NCBI RefSeq assembly: GCF_020523605.1
Contig: NZ_JAJAQI010000017.1
Coordinates: 1 to 64,000, forward strand
DNA: 64,000 nucleotides
Direction: 5' to 3'
From: Roseicella aerolata
GTDB lineage: Bacteria > Pseudomonadota > Alphaproteobacteria > Acetobacterales > Acetobacteraceae
This document shows positions 1-8,185 of this stretch, piece after piece. Positions within the stretch are counted from its first letter, which is position 1, and the number at the start of each line of letters is the position of its first letter. A program made the translations under genes and the position numbers. The notes below the pieces were generated by a model that was not told where the DNA came from, ran no database searches, and was given only the letters and a program-made list of their open reading frames with translations.

Positions 1-119
1 TCAACCGCTTCGTCGCGGAGGCCAACGCCGACCCGCGCCCCTTCCGATGGACCAAGCACCCGGACCACGTCATCGCCGCCGCGAGGCGTGGGCACCAAGC
101 GTTAGACTCGCTCCACTAG
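1..119 (+). pseudogene. 3' end of an IS630-family transposase (cut by the window edge)
   Basis: The frame beginning at base 3 reads about 38 residues to a TAG at 117-119. It contains the stretch NADPRPFRWTKHPDHVIAA, which matches the usual C-terminal end of IS630-family transposases (…PFxWTKxxDxIL…). Only the tail is visible, so whether the complete gene to the left is intact cannot be judged. It marks this edge of the window as a mobile-element site. The DDE catalytic residues lie outside the window. Confidence 0.7.
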
Positions 120-575
120 CTCCTGACCGAACCTTCACGTGCTCAGGATCGGACAAGATGCAACTGCGCGCTTTGCGCTCACCATTCGCAGAGGAGCTTT
201 TGGGGCAGCTAGCCCGTCTTATTCACCAAGCCCCCTGGCGAACCCTCGCAGACGCAGCTTGCTCAGGGCTTTGGCGGCCAGAAGCGCGGGACAACCGCCA
301 CAATTCGCCGATGTGCTATAACTTACTGAAGTTGCACGTCTTTCAGGGCAATGCTGGCTCTGTCGTGAATAAGACGGGCTAGTAGTGCACGTCCAACGGA
401 CGTGCCCATTGGATCCGCCCTAACGGACGCAGCAAACCTAGAATGCTTCGACAACCGGCACGCCCGGAGATCTATATGCAGGGCGTTGACCGCTACCAAG
501 ATGCGCATTTTGCTAGATTTCTGGAAAATATTCCTATATCCTCCCCGCTCCGCCCGCCACCCCGGAGCGCCCCCC
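120..575. other. Gene-free stretch next to the IS remnant, lower GC than the rest
   Basis: About 455 bases with no convincing gene on either strand. Base composition is clearly less GC-rich than the neighbouring genes, and the open frames here lack the codon bias of the window. This fits transposon debris or recently acquired DNA beside the IS630 tail. It holds a small perfect hairpin at 387-405 (GCACGTCC, loop AAC, GGACGTGC) that is not followed by a T-run. Confidence 0.5.
387..405. repeat. Perfect 8-bp inverted repeat with a 3-nt loop
   Basis: GCACGTCC at 387-394 is complementary to GGACGTGC at 398-405, with the loop AAC. No run of T follows on either strand, so it is not a classic terminator. 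It could be part of the end of the disrupted mobile element to the left. Confidence 0.4.
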
Positions 576-1178
576 ATGCCCGCCCCGCCCTCCCACCGCC
601 GCTACACCCCGAAGCGCCCCTGGGCCCCGCTGACCGATGCGGAATGGGCCGCCATCCTCCCCCATCTCCGCACCGTCGTCATGGGCCAGGGCCGCCCCCT
701 GGCCGATGCCCGACAGCGCATCGATGCCATGTTCCGCATCGCCGCCACCGGCCAGCCCTGGCACGCGCTGCCGGCGGATTACGGCAAGCCGGACACGGTC
801 AGCCGCCATTTCCGCCGCCTCGCCCGCATGGGCCTCTGGATGCGCCTGGTCGGCGCCTGCGCGGACCCCGCCGCCCCCGCGCCGCTGCGGCGGATCGAGC
901 ATTTCATCGTCCGCGCCGCCCGCCGCGCCATGCGCGTCCTCGGCATGGATGCGGCCGTGATGGCGGAGAAACTCGGGCTGCTCAGCGCCATGCCGGTGCT
1001 GCCCATCTACCTCACCCGCCCCTACTGGTTCGCCCAGGTGGAGGGTGAGATGGCCCGCCTTCTCCGCGCCCATCGCGATGCGCCGCTGGCGCTGCCCTTG
1101 CGGGAGATGCGCGGCTGGCTCCGCCTCCTCCGCTTCTATGCCGGCAAGCCCTGGCACCGCCGCTGGGCCGAGCCATGA
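576..1178 (+). CDS. Transposase-like (DUF4096-type, IS5/IS4 N-terminal) domain protein
   Basis: A 200-aa protein. Residues about 15-95 match the DUF4096 domain found at the N-terminus of IS5-type transposases: PWAPLTDAEWAAILPHLR, then [29 protein letters not shown] and TVSRHFRRLARMGLW. In a transposase this segment precedes the DDE nuclease. Here the following 100 residues are basic and helical-looking, with no recognisable DDE motif. The start at 576 was chosen because the residues before it (from 402) come from the low-GC junk and lack normal codon bias. The protein is either a decayed or orphaned transposase half or a domesticated DNA-binding protein. The codon bias matches the host, which favours long residence. 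Confidence 0.6.
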   Translation: MPAPPSHRRYTPKRPWAPLTDAEWAAILPHLRTVVMGQGRPLADARQRIDAMFRIAATGQPWHALPADYGKPDTVSRHFRRLARMGLWMRLVGACADPAAPAPLRRIEHFIVRAARRAMRVLGMDAAVMAEKLGLLSAMPVLPIYLTRPYWFAQVEGEMARLLRAHRDAPLALPLREMRGWLRLLRFYAGKPWHRRWAEP

Positions 1179-1421
1179 GCCACGCCCGGCCCGCCCCGGC
1201 CGCCGCCATCCCGCCACAATCCCCCCGGGGGGCTTTGTCCGAAACCGCCCGGCGCCGCCCCCGAAGCCGCGGGCCCGGCCCGCCTCCGGGGTGCCCGGGC
1301 CGGGGGCGGGGCGGATCGCGTCCAGGGCGGCGCGCCACGCCGCCGGCGCCCGCCGCGTTTCGCGCGGAGGGCGGCCGCCGGTCGTTCACGCCCTCCCGCG
1401 ATCTGCTCTAGGGTGGCCGGC

Positions 1422-2243
1422 ATGTGCGAACTCCTCGGCATGAGCGCGAATGTGCCCACGGATATCTGCTTCAGCTTCGCCGGGCTGATGCGGCGGGGCG
1501 GGCAGACCGGGCCGCATGCCGATGGCTGGGGCATCACCTTCTATGAGGACAAGGGCTGCCGCGCCTTCCACGACCCCCGCCCCTCCGCCCAGTCCGAGGT
1601 GGCGCATTTCGTCCGCCGCCACCCCATCAAGAGCCGCATCGTCATCTGCCATATCCGCCGCGCCAATCGCGGCCGGATCGCGCTGGAGAACACCCACCCC
1701 TTCCAGCGGGAGCTCTGGGGCCGCCCCTGGTCCTTCGCGCATAACGGCCAGCTCAAGGGCGTGAAGCGCTGGCGCCTCGGCGCCTACTGTCCCATCGGCA
1801 GCACGGATAGCGAGCACGCCTTCTGCTGGCTGATGGATGCGCTGCGCACCCGTTTCGCCAAGCCGCCCTCGGACCGGGAACTGGCGGCGGCGGTGGCGGA
1901 ACTGGCGCGGCGGCTCTCGGCGCTCGGCGTCTTCAACATGCTGCTGTCCGACGGGCGCAGCCTGTTCTGCCATTGCAGCACGAAGCTTGCCTGGCTGACC
2001 CGGCGCGCGCCCTTCGGCCCGGCGACGCTGGTGGATGAGGACCTGACGGTGAATTTCGAGCAGGAGACCACGCCGCAGGACGTCGTCACCGTGGTGGCGA
2101 CCCGGCCGCTGACGCGGGACGAGGCCTGGACGGTGATGGAACCCGGCAGCACGGTGGTGTTCCGGCAGGGCGAGCCGGTGCCGCTGCCGCGGCGGCGGGC
2201 GCCGCGGCGCGCGACACAGGTGACGAGGGACAAGGCGGCATGA
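1422..2243 (+). CDS. Class II glutamine amidotransferase (YafJ-like)
   Basis: 273-aa protein of the Ntn-type glutamine amidotransferase family, which hydrolyses glutamine to release ammonia. The second codon is Cys ([12 protein letters not shown]); after Met removal this Cys is the N-terminal nucleophile, and that fixes the start at 1422 rather than the in-frame ATG at 1413. Other family signatures are [17 protein letters not shown], the oxyanion segment FAHNGQL and GSTDSEHAF. It resembles stand-alone YafJ/EgtC-type proteins whose ammonia acceptor is usually unknown. The stop overlaps the next start by 4 bp (ATGA), so it is translationally coupled to the HemD-like gene. Confidence 0.88.
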   Translation: MCELLGMSANVPTDICFSFAGLMRRGGQTGPHADGWGITFYEDKGCRAFHDPRPSAQSEVAHFVRRHPIKSRIVICHIRRANRGRIALENTHPFQRELWGRPWSFAHNGQLKGVKRWRLGAYCPIGSTDSEHAFCWLMDALRTRFAKPPSDRELAAAVAELARRLSALGVFNMLLSDGRSLFCHCSTKLAWLTRRAPFGPATLVDEDLTVNFEQETTPQDVVTVVATRPLTRDEAWTVMEPGSTVVFRQGEPVPLPRRRAPRRATQVTRDKAA

Positions 2244-3064
2244 GCGGATCCCTGGCCGGCCGGCGGGTGATGGTGCCCGAGACGCGGGAGCTGGAGGTGC
2301 TGGCGCGGATGCTGGAGCGCCACGGCGCCGAGGCGCTGCGCTGCCCGCTGGTCGCCATCATCGACCTGCCCGACCCCGCCCCGGCCGAGGCCTGGCTGCG
2401 CCGCTTCATCGCCGCGCCGCCCGATGACCTGATCCTGCTGACGGGGGAGGGGCTCTCCCGCCTGCTGGGCGTGGCCCAGCGCGCCGGGATCGAGCCGGAC
2501 TTCCTCGCCGCTCTGCGCGGCACCCGCCGCATCGTCCGCGGCCCGAAGCCGCAGGCCCGGCTGCGCACGGTGGGGCTCTCGGCCGACCTCTCGGCCGCCG
2601 AGCCGACCACCGCCGGCGTCATCGCCACGCTATCCACGCAGGATTTGCGTGGAAGGCGGGTCGGCGTGCAGCTCTATCCGGACAACCCGAACCACGCGCT
2701 GCTGGATTTCCTGCGCGGCGCGGGGGCGGAGCCGGATCCGGTGCTCCCCTATGCCTATGCCACGAAGGAGGACGACGCGCGGGTGCTGGCGATGCTGGAG
2801 GAGATGGCGGCGGGGCGCGTGGACCTCGCCATCTTCACCGCGACGCCGCAGGTGCGGCGGCTGAGCGCGCTTGCCGCGCCGGAGCGGCTGCGTCAGGCGC
2901 TGGGGCGCACCCGCATTGCCGCGGTCGGCCCGGTGGTTGGCCAGGCGCTGGAGGCGACGGGCGCCCGGGTGGCGGTGATGCCGGAGGAGAGCTTCCACAT
3001 GAAGCCGATGGTGAACGCCATCCTGGCCGCGATGGGCGCGCCCGGCGCGGAGAATCACGCTTAA
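2240..3064 (+). CDS. Uroporphyrinogen-III synthase family protein (HemD-like)
   Basis: 274 aa with the two-lobed HemD fold pattern: [21 protein letters not shown] at the start, a central switch at [17 protein letters not shown], and a C-terminal [10 protein letters not shown]…[17 protein letters not shown] typical of HemD (IGxxTAxxLxxxG). HemD closes hydroxymethylbilane to uroporphyrinogen III in haem and cobalamin synthesis. Here the gene is not near hemC or other tetrapyrrole genes; it is fused by a 4-bp overlap to an amidotransferase. It could be a second copy with another role, so I do not assign hemD. The fold assignment is firm, the reaction is inferred. Confidence 0.75.
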   Translation: MSGSLAGRRVMVPETRELEVLARMLERHGAEALRCPLVAIIDLPDPAPAEAWLRRFIAAPPDDLILLTGEGLSRLLGVAQRAGIEPDFLAALRGTRRIVRGPKPQARLRTVGLSADLSAAEPTTAGVIATLSTQDLRGRRVGVQLYPDNPNHALLDFLRGAGAEPDPVLPYAYATKEDDARVLAMLEEMAAGRVDLAIFTATPQVRRLSALAAPERLRQALGRTRIAAVGPVVGQALEATGARVAVMPEESFHMKPMVNAILAAMGAPGAENHA

Positions 3065-3089
3065 GCCCGGTGTATTTTCGTCGAATAGA

Positions 3090-3118
3090 TTGACATACGC
3101 TTTCGAAGTGTGATTTAC
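3090..3118 (+). promoter_or_regulatory. Possible sigma-70-type promoter ahead of the 3.3-4.7 kb genes
   Basis: A perfect TTGACA at 3090-3095 lies in a short AT-rich island just after the HemD-like stop. A weak -10-like GATTTA follows at about 3112-3117. The next plausible starts (3334, 3585, 3748) all read in this direction. The -10 is poor, so the exact start point is uncertain. Confidence 0.4.
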
Positions 3119-3333
3119 CGTTGGCGAGGCGGCGGCCCCCTTGGCCGTGCCGTCCCGCTGACGGAGGCTGTTGCGATGTCCTGGCGTCTGGTCGCCGACC
3201 CGCTCCGTTCCCGCTCCCTGCCGGGCGGGTGTCGGACCACCTGTCCGCGCTGAGCGCCCGCGCGGCCCGGCGCCGCGAACCCCTGACATCGACCTTCACG
3301 CCATGCCGGCCCCGCGCCGGCGGAGGACGCCCC

Positions 3334-3573
3334 GTGTCCGCCTCCCTGCCCGTTGCCCTGTCCGACACCCTGGTCGGGACCGCCGTTCCCCAGGCCGGCC
3401 GCCTGCGCTTCACCGCCGCCGACCCGCGCCTCGCCAATCTCGACGGCGCCTTCTTCGACAGCGCCGCTGCCGCCCGGCGCATGGCGGAGACCGTGCTGAC
3501 GGCGCGGGCGCCCCTGCCGAATGGCGGGCCGGTCGCCGGCCGCGCGCTGCTCGCCCTGCTGCGCCAGGGCTGA
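3334..3573 (+). CDS. Small hypothetical protein (79 aa)
   Basis: GTG start at 3334 supported by a GGAGGA 6 bases upstream (3322-3327). The 79-aa product (begins VSASLPVALSDTLVG, ends RALLALLRQG) has no signal peptide or membrane segment and no family I recognise. Residues about 25-45 are moderately polar (RLRFTAADPRLANLDGAFF). It is the first of three genes reading into the Bug receptor, 11 bp before the next small gene. No function is proposed. Confidence 0.5.
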   Translation: MSASLPVALSDTLVGTAVPQAGRLRFTAADPRLANLDGAFFDSAAAARRMAETVLTARAPLPNGGPVAGRALLALLRQG

Positions 3574-3584
3574 AAGGACATCCC

Positions 3585-3761
3585 ATGACGCCGTCCCTGC
3601 TGCTCGCGGCTCTGCCGGTACCGGCGCTGCCGGTGGAATCCGCGCTGGTGCTGACCCTGGCCGCTGCCGCGGCGCTGATGGCCGCGCTGGGCCCGGCGGA
3701 GGCGCCGCCCCCCGCGGAGGCCAGCTCGGCCGCCATCTTCGCCCTGCATGGCCATGTCTGA
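3585..3761 (+). CDS. Small hydrophobic hypothetical protein (58 aa)
   Basis: ATG at 3585 with AAAGGA 6 bases upstream. The 58-aa product carries one hydrophobic stretch (residues about 18-37, ESALVLTLAAAAALMAALG) that could span the membrane, then a Pro/Ala-rich tail. Its end overlaps the first codons of the receptor gene by 14 bp, so if translated it could couple to it. It is too short and too Ala-rich for a family call. Confidence 0.4.
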   Translation: MTPSLLLAALPVPALPVESALVLTLAAAAALMAALGPAEAPPPAEASSAAIFALHGHV

Positions 3762-4722
3762 GGCCCTGCGCCGCCGGGCGCTGCTCGGCGCCGGCGCGGC
3801 CCTCGCGCTCGCCCCCGCGGCCCGGGCCCAGATCTGGCCGGACCGGCCGGTCCGGCTGATCGTCCCAGTCTCTCCGGGCGGCAGCATCGACCCGCTGGCG
3901 CGGCTGATCGCGCGGCACCTGCAGGAGGCGCTGGGCCAGCCGGTGGTGGTGGAGAACCATCCCGGCGCCGGCGGCAATATCGCCTTCGAGATGGTGGCGC
4001 GCGCCAGGCCGGATGGGCATACGCTGCTGGTCGGCTGGGACAGCCTGGCGATCAACCCGGCGCTCTTCCCGAAGGTCGGCTACGACCCGCTGCGCGACTT
4101 CGCGCCTGTCATCCAGACGGTGCGGACGGCGCAGTTGCTGGTGGTGCGCCCTGGCCTGCCCGCGGCCGGCCTGGCGGAGTTCCTGGACCTGACGCGGCGG
4201 CAGCCGATCACGCTGGGATCGCCCGGCAATGGCAGCATCGGGCATCTCGCGGCGGAGCTGCTGAAGGCGCATGCCGGCGCGGAGTGGACGCATGTGCCCT
4301 ACAAGGGCGGCGGCCCCGCGCTGGCGGACCTGATGGCCGGCCATATCGACGCGGTCTTCCTGACCCTGCCGGCCGCGACAGAGCATGTGCGCGCCGGCCG
4401 CATCCGGGCCATCGCGGTCAGCGCCACGGCGCGGGCGCCGGCGCTGCCGGCGGTGCCGACGGTGGCCGAGAGCGGCCTTGCGGGCTTCGAGGTGACGTCC
4501 TGGCAGGGGCTGCTGGCGCCGGCCGGGACGGAGGCCACGATCCTGCGGCGGCTGAATGCCGAAACCGCGCGGATTCTGGCGCTGCCGGAGGTCGTCTCGC
4601 AACTGGCGGGGCAGGGCTTCGAGCCGGTGTCCGGCCCGCCTGAGGCTCTGGCGACACGCCTGGCCGAGGATGTGCCGCGCTGGCCAGGGATCGTGAAACT
4701 CGCGGGTGCCCGCGTGGATTGA
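3748..4722 (+). CDS. Bug-family (TctC-type) periplasmic solute-binding protein
   Basis: 324 aa. The N-terminus has a twin-arginine-like signal (ALRRRALLGAGAALAL…ARA) and the mature part starts QIWPDRPVRLIVPVSPGG, the hallmark of Bug/TctC receptors of tripartite tricarboxylate transporters. Further signatures are VVENHPGAGGNIA, HVPYKGGGPALADLMAGHID and PTVAESGLAGFEVTSWQG. Such proteins bind carboxylates or other small organic ligands in the periplasm. No TctA or TctB membrane gene is nearby, so it is an orphan receptor as is common in this group. ATG 3754 is an alternative start. Confidence 0.9.
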   Translation: MAMSEALRRRALLGAGAALALAPAARAQIWPDRPVRLIVPVSPGGSIDPLARLIARHLQEALGQPVVVENHPGAGGNIAFEMVARARPDGHTLLVGWDSLAINPALFPKVGYDPLRDFAPVIQTVRTAQLLVVRPGLPAAGLAEFLDLTRRQPITLGSPGNGSIGHLAAELLKAHAGAEWTHVPYKGGGPALADLMAGHIDAVFLTLPAATEHVRAGRIRAIAVSATARAPALPAVPTVAESGLAGFEVTSWQGLLAPAGTEATILRRLNAETARILALPEVVSQLAGQGFEPVSGPPEALATRLAEDVPRWPGIVKLAGARVD

Positions 4723-5017
4723 AGGCATGCTGGCGCCGCGCGCGGGCACCCTGCCACCTCATGGGGCAGCGGACCGGGCAGGCGGCAGCCTGTTGGACGT
4801 ATCCTCCCCACCTTGGCCGGGGTCCACGGATCCCGGCCATTCTTTGCCTGCCCCGGATGGCCGGCGCCGTGCTGTCCCGCAGACATGCCGAGGCCCGTCC
4901 CCGGCCGCGGGCGCCGGCACTGCCTTCGATGGCTTGCCTGCGCGCCGCCCGGTGCGGGCCACTGCGGGGCCTCAGCCGCCGATGGCGGCTGCAAGCCAGA
5001 AACCATGCCGCTCGGTG
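4723..5017. other. Intergenic stretch between convergent genes, no gene seen
   Basis: Lies after the Bug receptor and before the palindromic element at 5018. No start with a ribosome site plus host codon bias was found on either strand. With the element it makes a 445-bp gap between the convergent receptor (+) and cupin (-) genes. Confidence 0.5.
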
Positions 5018-5170
5018 TCATACCCGCCCGCATAAATCCTGACCTGCAGCCGCCGCAGGCGGCTGAGCGCCCGGATGGGCGCCGCGCCAAGTGGCGCGTA
5101 GCCAAGCCGCAGAGCGGCGCCGGCGACTGAGGACGCATAAATGCGTCAGCATTTACGCGGGTTGGTGTCA
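5018..5170 (+). repeat. Family A palindromic (MITE-like) element, copy A1
   Basis: 153 bp bounded by imperfect terminal inverted repeats of about 26 bp. The left end reads TCATACCCGCCCGCATAAAT and the right end, read inward, TGACACCAACCCGCGTAAAT. Next to the left end is the hairpin CAGCCGCC-GCA-GGCGGCTG; just inside the right end is an 11-bp stem (5134-5144 with 5149-5159, one mismatch). The core (GGGCGCCGCGCCAAGTGGCG … AGCCAAGCCGCAGAG) is shared with the copies at 26.0 and 34.3 kb. The terminal TGA on the minus strand (5168-5170) is the stop codon of the cupin gene. Confidence 0.75.
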
Positions 5171-5665
5171 AACCCCGCCATTCCTGTGGATCGGGTCAAT
5201 CCACAGCACCTCTTCGGGCTTCTCCACCGGCTCGATGTCGAGATTGACCACCACCGCCTCGTTGTCCGAGCGGACGAGGACGCAGCGCAGCGTCTCGTCC
5301 GTGGACGCATTGATCTCCTGGTGCGGGACGAAGGGCGGGACGAAGATGAAGTCGCCCGGGCCGGCCTCGGCGACGAATTCCAGCTTCTCGCCCCAGCGCA
5401 TGCGGGCGCGGCCCGACACGATGTAGATGACGCTTTCCAGCTCCCCATGGTGGTGGGCGCCGGTCTTGGCATTCGGGTGGATATGGACCGTGCCGGCCCA
5501 GATCTTCTGGGCGCCGACCCGCGCTGCGTTGATGGCGGCGGCGCGGTTCATGCCCGGGGTCTGGGCGGTGTTGGTGTCGAGCTGGTCGCCCGGGATCACC
5601 CGCACGCCGGTATGCTTCCACCCGTCGGGCGGGGCGTCGTGGCTGTGGTGGCCGTCATGCGGCAT
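5168..5665 (-). CDS. Cupin domain-containing protein
   Basis: 165-aa single-domain cupin. Motif 1 is seen as HIHPNAKTGAHHHGELESVIYI (metal-binding His cluster plus Glu) and motif 2 as GDFIFVPPFVPHQEINAS (last His). Cupins of this type are metal-dependent small-molecule enzymes or sensors; the substrate cannot be read from sequence. The start at 5665 is supported by GGAGG 7 bases upstream; the open frame extends further but without codon bias. The N-terminus is His-rich (MPHDGHHSHD). The stop codon coincides with the end of the palindromic element. cysK lies upstream on the same strand, 125 bp away. Confidence 0.85.
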   Translation of the reverse strand: MPHDGHHSHDAPPDGWKHTGVRVIPGDQLDTNTAQTPGMNRAAAINAARVGAQKIWAGTVHIHPNAKTGAHHHGELESVIYIVSGRARMRWGEKLEFVAEAGPGDFIFVPPFVPHQEINASTDETLRCVLVRSDNEAVVVNLDIEPVEKPEEVLWIDPIHRNGGV

Positions 5666-5790
5666 GGCGCGTCCTCCTGGTGATGGCAGGCCGAGGTGGT
5701 GCCGTTGTCCCGGCACCGGGCTCGGGGAAACAGATGGGGGCTGAACGCCGGAGGGGTTCAACGGGGATACCTCCCCCGGCACTCATTTTT

Positions 5791-6810
5791 TCAGAGCCCC
5801 GCGAAGAGCTCCGTGGACAGGTACCGTTCCGCGAAGGAGGGCGCGATCCCGACCACCAGCCCCCCTTGCAGCCCCGGCTCCCGCGCCACCTGCAGCGCCG
5901 CGTGCAGCATGGCGCCGGAGGAGATGCCGACCGGCAGCCCTTCCATCTGGGCGCAGCGCCGGGCGGCGGCGATGGCGTCCCGCTCGCTGACCCGCAGCAC
6001 CGCGTCGAGCCGGTCGAGGTCCAGCACCGCCGGCTTGAAGCCGGCGCCGATGCCCTGGATGCCGTGCGGCCCCGGCTCGTCGCCGGAGAGCACGGCGCTC
6101 TCGGCCGGCTCCACCCCGATGACGCGGAGGCCCGGCTTGCGCGGCTTCAGGGCGCGGGCGATGCCGGTGAGCGTCCCGCCCGTGCCGACGCCGCCGATCA
6201 CCACATCCACCTCGCCGGCGGTATCGGCCCAGATCTCCTCCGCCGTGGTGCCGGCATGGATCTCGGGGTTGGCCGGGTTGTCGAACTGCTTCGGCATCCA
6301 GGCGCCGGGGGTTGCCGCCACGATCGCCTCGGCCCGCGCGATGGCGCCGGCCATGCCGCGGCGGGCGGGGGTGAGTTCCACCTCGCCGCCCATCAGGCGG
6401 ATCATCTTGCGCCGTTCGATGCTGGCGCCGTCCGGCATGACGACGATCAGCCGGTAGCCCTTGGCGGCGGCGACGAAGGCGAGGGCGATGCCGGTATTGC
6501 CGGAGGTCGGCTCCACCAGTGTCGAGCGGCCGGGGGCGATCAGCCCCTCCCGCTCCGCGGCCTCCACCATGGCCAGGCCGATGCGATCCTTCACCGAGCC
6601 AAGCGGGTTGAAGAATTCGAGCTTGATGGCGAGGTCGGCCGCCAGCCCATCCGCCGCCTTCAGCCGGTTCAGCCGCACCAGCGGCGTGGAGCCGACGATG
6701 TCCAGCACGCTGTCATAGATCCGGCCATGGGCCGGCAGGGGCTCGGTCCCGTGGAGATCCGGCTCCGGGCGGGGGGCACGGCGGGGAAGGCTGCGGGCGG
6801 CGTCCGACAT
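5791..6810 (-). CDS. cysK: Cysteine synthase (O-acetylserine sulfhydrylase)
   Basis: 339-aa fold-type II PLP enzyme that makes cysteine from O-acetylserine and sulfide. The PLP lysine lies in FFNPLGSVKDRIG, the substrate loop is PTSGNTGIALA, the phosphate-binding glycines are GGVGTGGTLTGIARALK, and the C-terminal PLP-pyridine serine region is GISSGA. About 28 residues precede the usual CysK start (RIYDSVLDIVGSTPLVRLNRL), an extension that is Pro/Arg-rich and may be over-called. The upstream region lacks a strong ribosome site. A cystathionine beta-synthase-like activity cannot be ruled out, but the length and motifs fit CysK. Confidence 0.88.
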   Translation of the reverse strand: MSDAARSLPRRAPRPEPDLHGTEPLPAHGRIYDSVLDIVGSTPLVRLNRLKAADGLAADLAIKLEFFNPLGSVKDRIGLAMVEAAEREGLIAPGRSTLVEPTSGNTGIALAFVAAAKGYRLIVVMPDGASIERRKMIRLMGGEVELTPARRGMAGAIARAEAIVAATPGAWMPKQFDNPANPEIHAGTTAEEIWADTAGEVDVVIGGVGTGGTLTGIARALKPRKPGLRVIGVEPAESAVLSGDEPGPHGIQGIGAGFKPAVLDLDRLDAVLRVSERDAIAAARRCAQMEGLPVGISSGAMLHAALQVAREPGLQGGLVVGIAPSFAERYLSTELFAGL

Positions 6811-7162
6811 GGGACTGCGATATCACCCTTCGGCGCCGTAGATCAGGGGCCAAATGAGAAAATTCGGGACTGGGAGGCGGAAAATCCCGGCGGGCCATCG
6901 TTCCAACCATCTGCCGTTCCCGTCCGTGCCGGTGAATGCGGCGATCCTCGCCGGGCCGGCGGCGCTGCTGCCGGGCGGGGGAGCGGCCAAGGCCCGCGCC
7001 GGAGGCGCGGGCAGGGGGCGCCAGTCTCCTTGCACAAGATCTGGGCGATGCGACCGCATTCCGGGCGGGGCGCCGGCCGGGAGGCCGTGCCCGCGCCGCG
7101 GGTGCCGAGGCACGGTCCTTGCTGGGCGGGTCCCGACCGACCTGTCACACGGAGACGAGCCG

Positions 7163-8185
7163 ATGCTGATCCGCCCGACGCGGCGCGCCCTGCTGGGCGG
7201 CGCCGCCCTGCTCGCCACGCCCGCCATCCTGCGCGCCCAGACGCCGGAGATCTTCGTGGGCGGCCCGGCCTCCCCGGGGCTCACCGACATCCTCTTCCCG
7301 CGCATCGAGAAGAAGCACGGCTTCAAGATCCTGTTCGAGGGCACGAACAGCCTGATCAACCTCGAGAAGATCCGCAGCAACCGCGCCCGCCCCACCATGA
7401 CGGTGACGATGATGGACGACCCCGTCCTCATCCTCGGCGAGCGGGAGGGGCTGCTGGAGCCGCTGCGGGGCAAGGCCATCCCGAACCTGGCGGATATCCG
7501 GGCGGAGGCGAAGCCACGGGATTTGATGTGGGCGAACTGGTGCTTCCCGGCCGCTTCCATCAGCTACCAGACCCAGAACGTGAAGGCGGCGCCGCAGAGC
7601 TATGCCGAGGTCTGGGACCGCAAGTACCGCGACAAGGTCATCCTGATCTCCATGCGCATCACCCAGGCGGTGGTGCCGCTGCTGGCGGCGACGCAGCTCG
7701 CCACCGGCAAGCCGCTGGCGGAATGCCTGAAGCTGGCCGATGAGGGTTTCTCGAAGTTGCGCGAGCTGAAGCCCAATATTCTCCAGATCACGACAAATCC
7801 GCCCCAGGCGCAGCAGCTGCACGAAAGCGGCGAGGTGGACCTCTATCTCTCGCCGGACAGCCGCACGACGCTATTCCGCAAGAGCCAGCGCGCGCCCGTG
7901 GACCTCGCCTTCCCGAAGGAGGGCACGGTCGCCATGCCGGCCGGCGTCGCCCTGGTGAAGGGCGGGCCGAACCCCGAACTGGGCATGAAATTCATCAACG
8001 AGCTGCTGGACCCCGAGACCCAGGCGCTGGTCGCCGGCACCTTCTTCTCCAAGCCCACCAACACCAAGGCGGTGGCGCCGGCCGGGCTGAACCTGCCGGA
8101 GCTGGTGGTGCTGGACTGGGAATACTTCGCCGACAACCGCAGTCGTTGGATCGAGCGCTTCGAGCGGGAGATCAGCGCGCGGTGA
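7163..8185 (+). CDS. Polyamine-type ABC transporter substrate-binding protein
   Basis: 340-aa periplasmic binding protein of the PotD/PotF-like class (extracellular solute-binding family 1). Start 7163 has GGAGA upstream and begins with a twin-arginine-type signal (TRRALLGGAALLATPAILRA, cleavage near AQ). The mature part has the class pattern EIFVGGPASPGLTDILFP…FEGTNSLINLEKI and a C-terminal GMKFINELLDPETQALVAGT. It heads a four-gene importer (7163-10936) in which the genes overlap by 4 bp. The ligand could be spermidine/putrescine or another small organic amine; sequence alone does not say. Confidence 0.88.
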   Translation: MLIRPTRRALLGGAALLATPAILRAQTPEIFVGGPASPGLTDILFPRIEKKHGFKILFEGTNSLINLEKIRSNRARPTMTVTMMDDPVLILGEREGLLEPLRGKAIPNLADIRAEAKPRDLMWANWCFPAASISYQTQNVKAAPQSYAEVWDRKYRDKVILISMRITQAVVPLLAATQLATGKPLAECLKLADEGFSKLRELKPNILQITTNPPQAQQLHESGEVDLYLSPDSRTTLFRKSQRAPVDLAFPKEGTVAMPAGVALVKGGPNPELGMKFINELLDPETQALVAGTFFSKPTNTKAVAPAGLNLPELVVLDWEYFADNRSRWIERFEREISAR

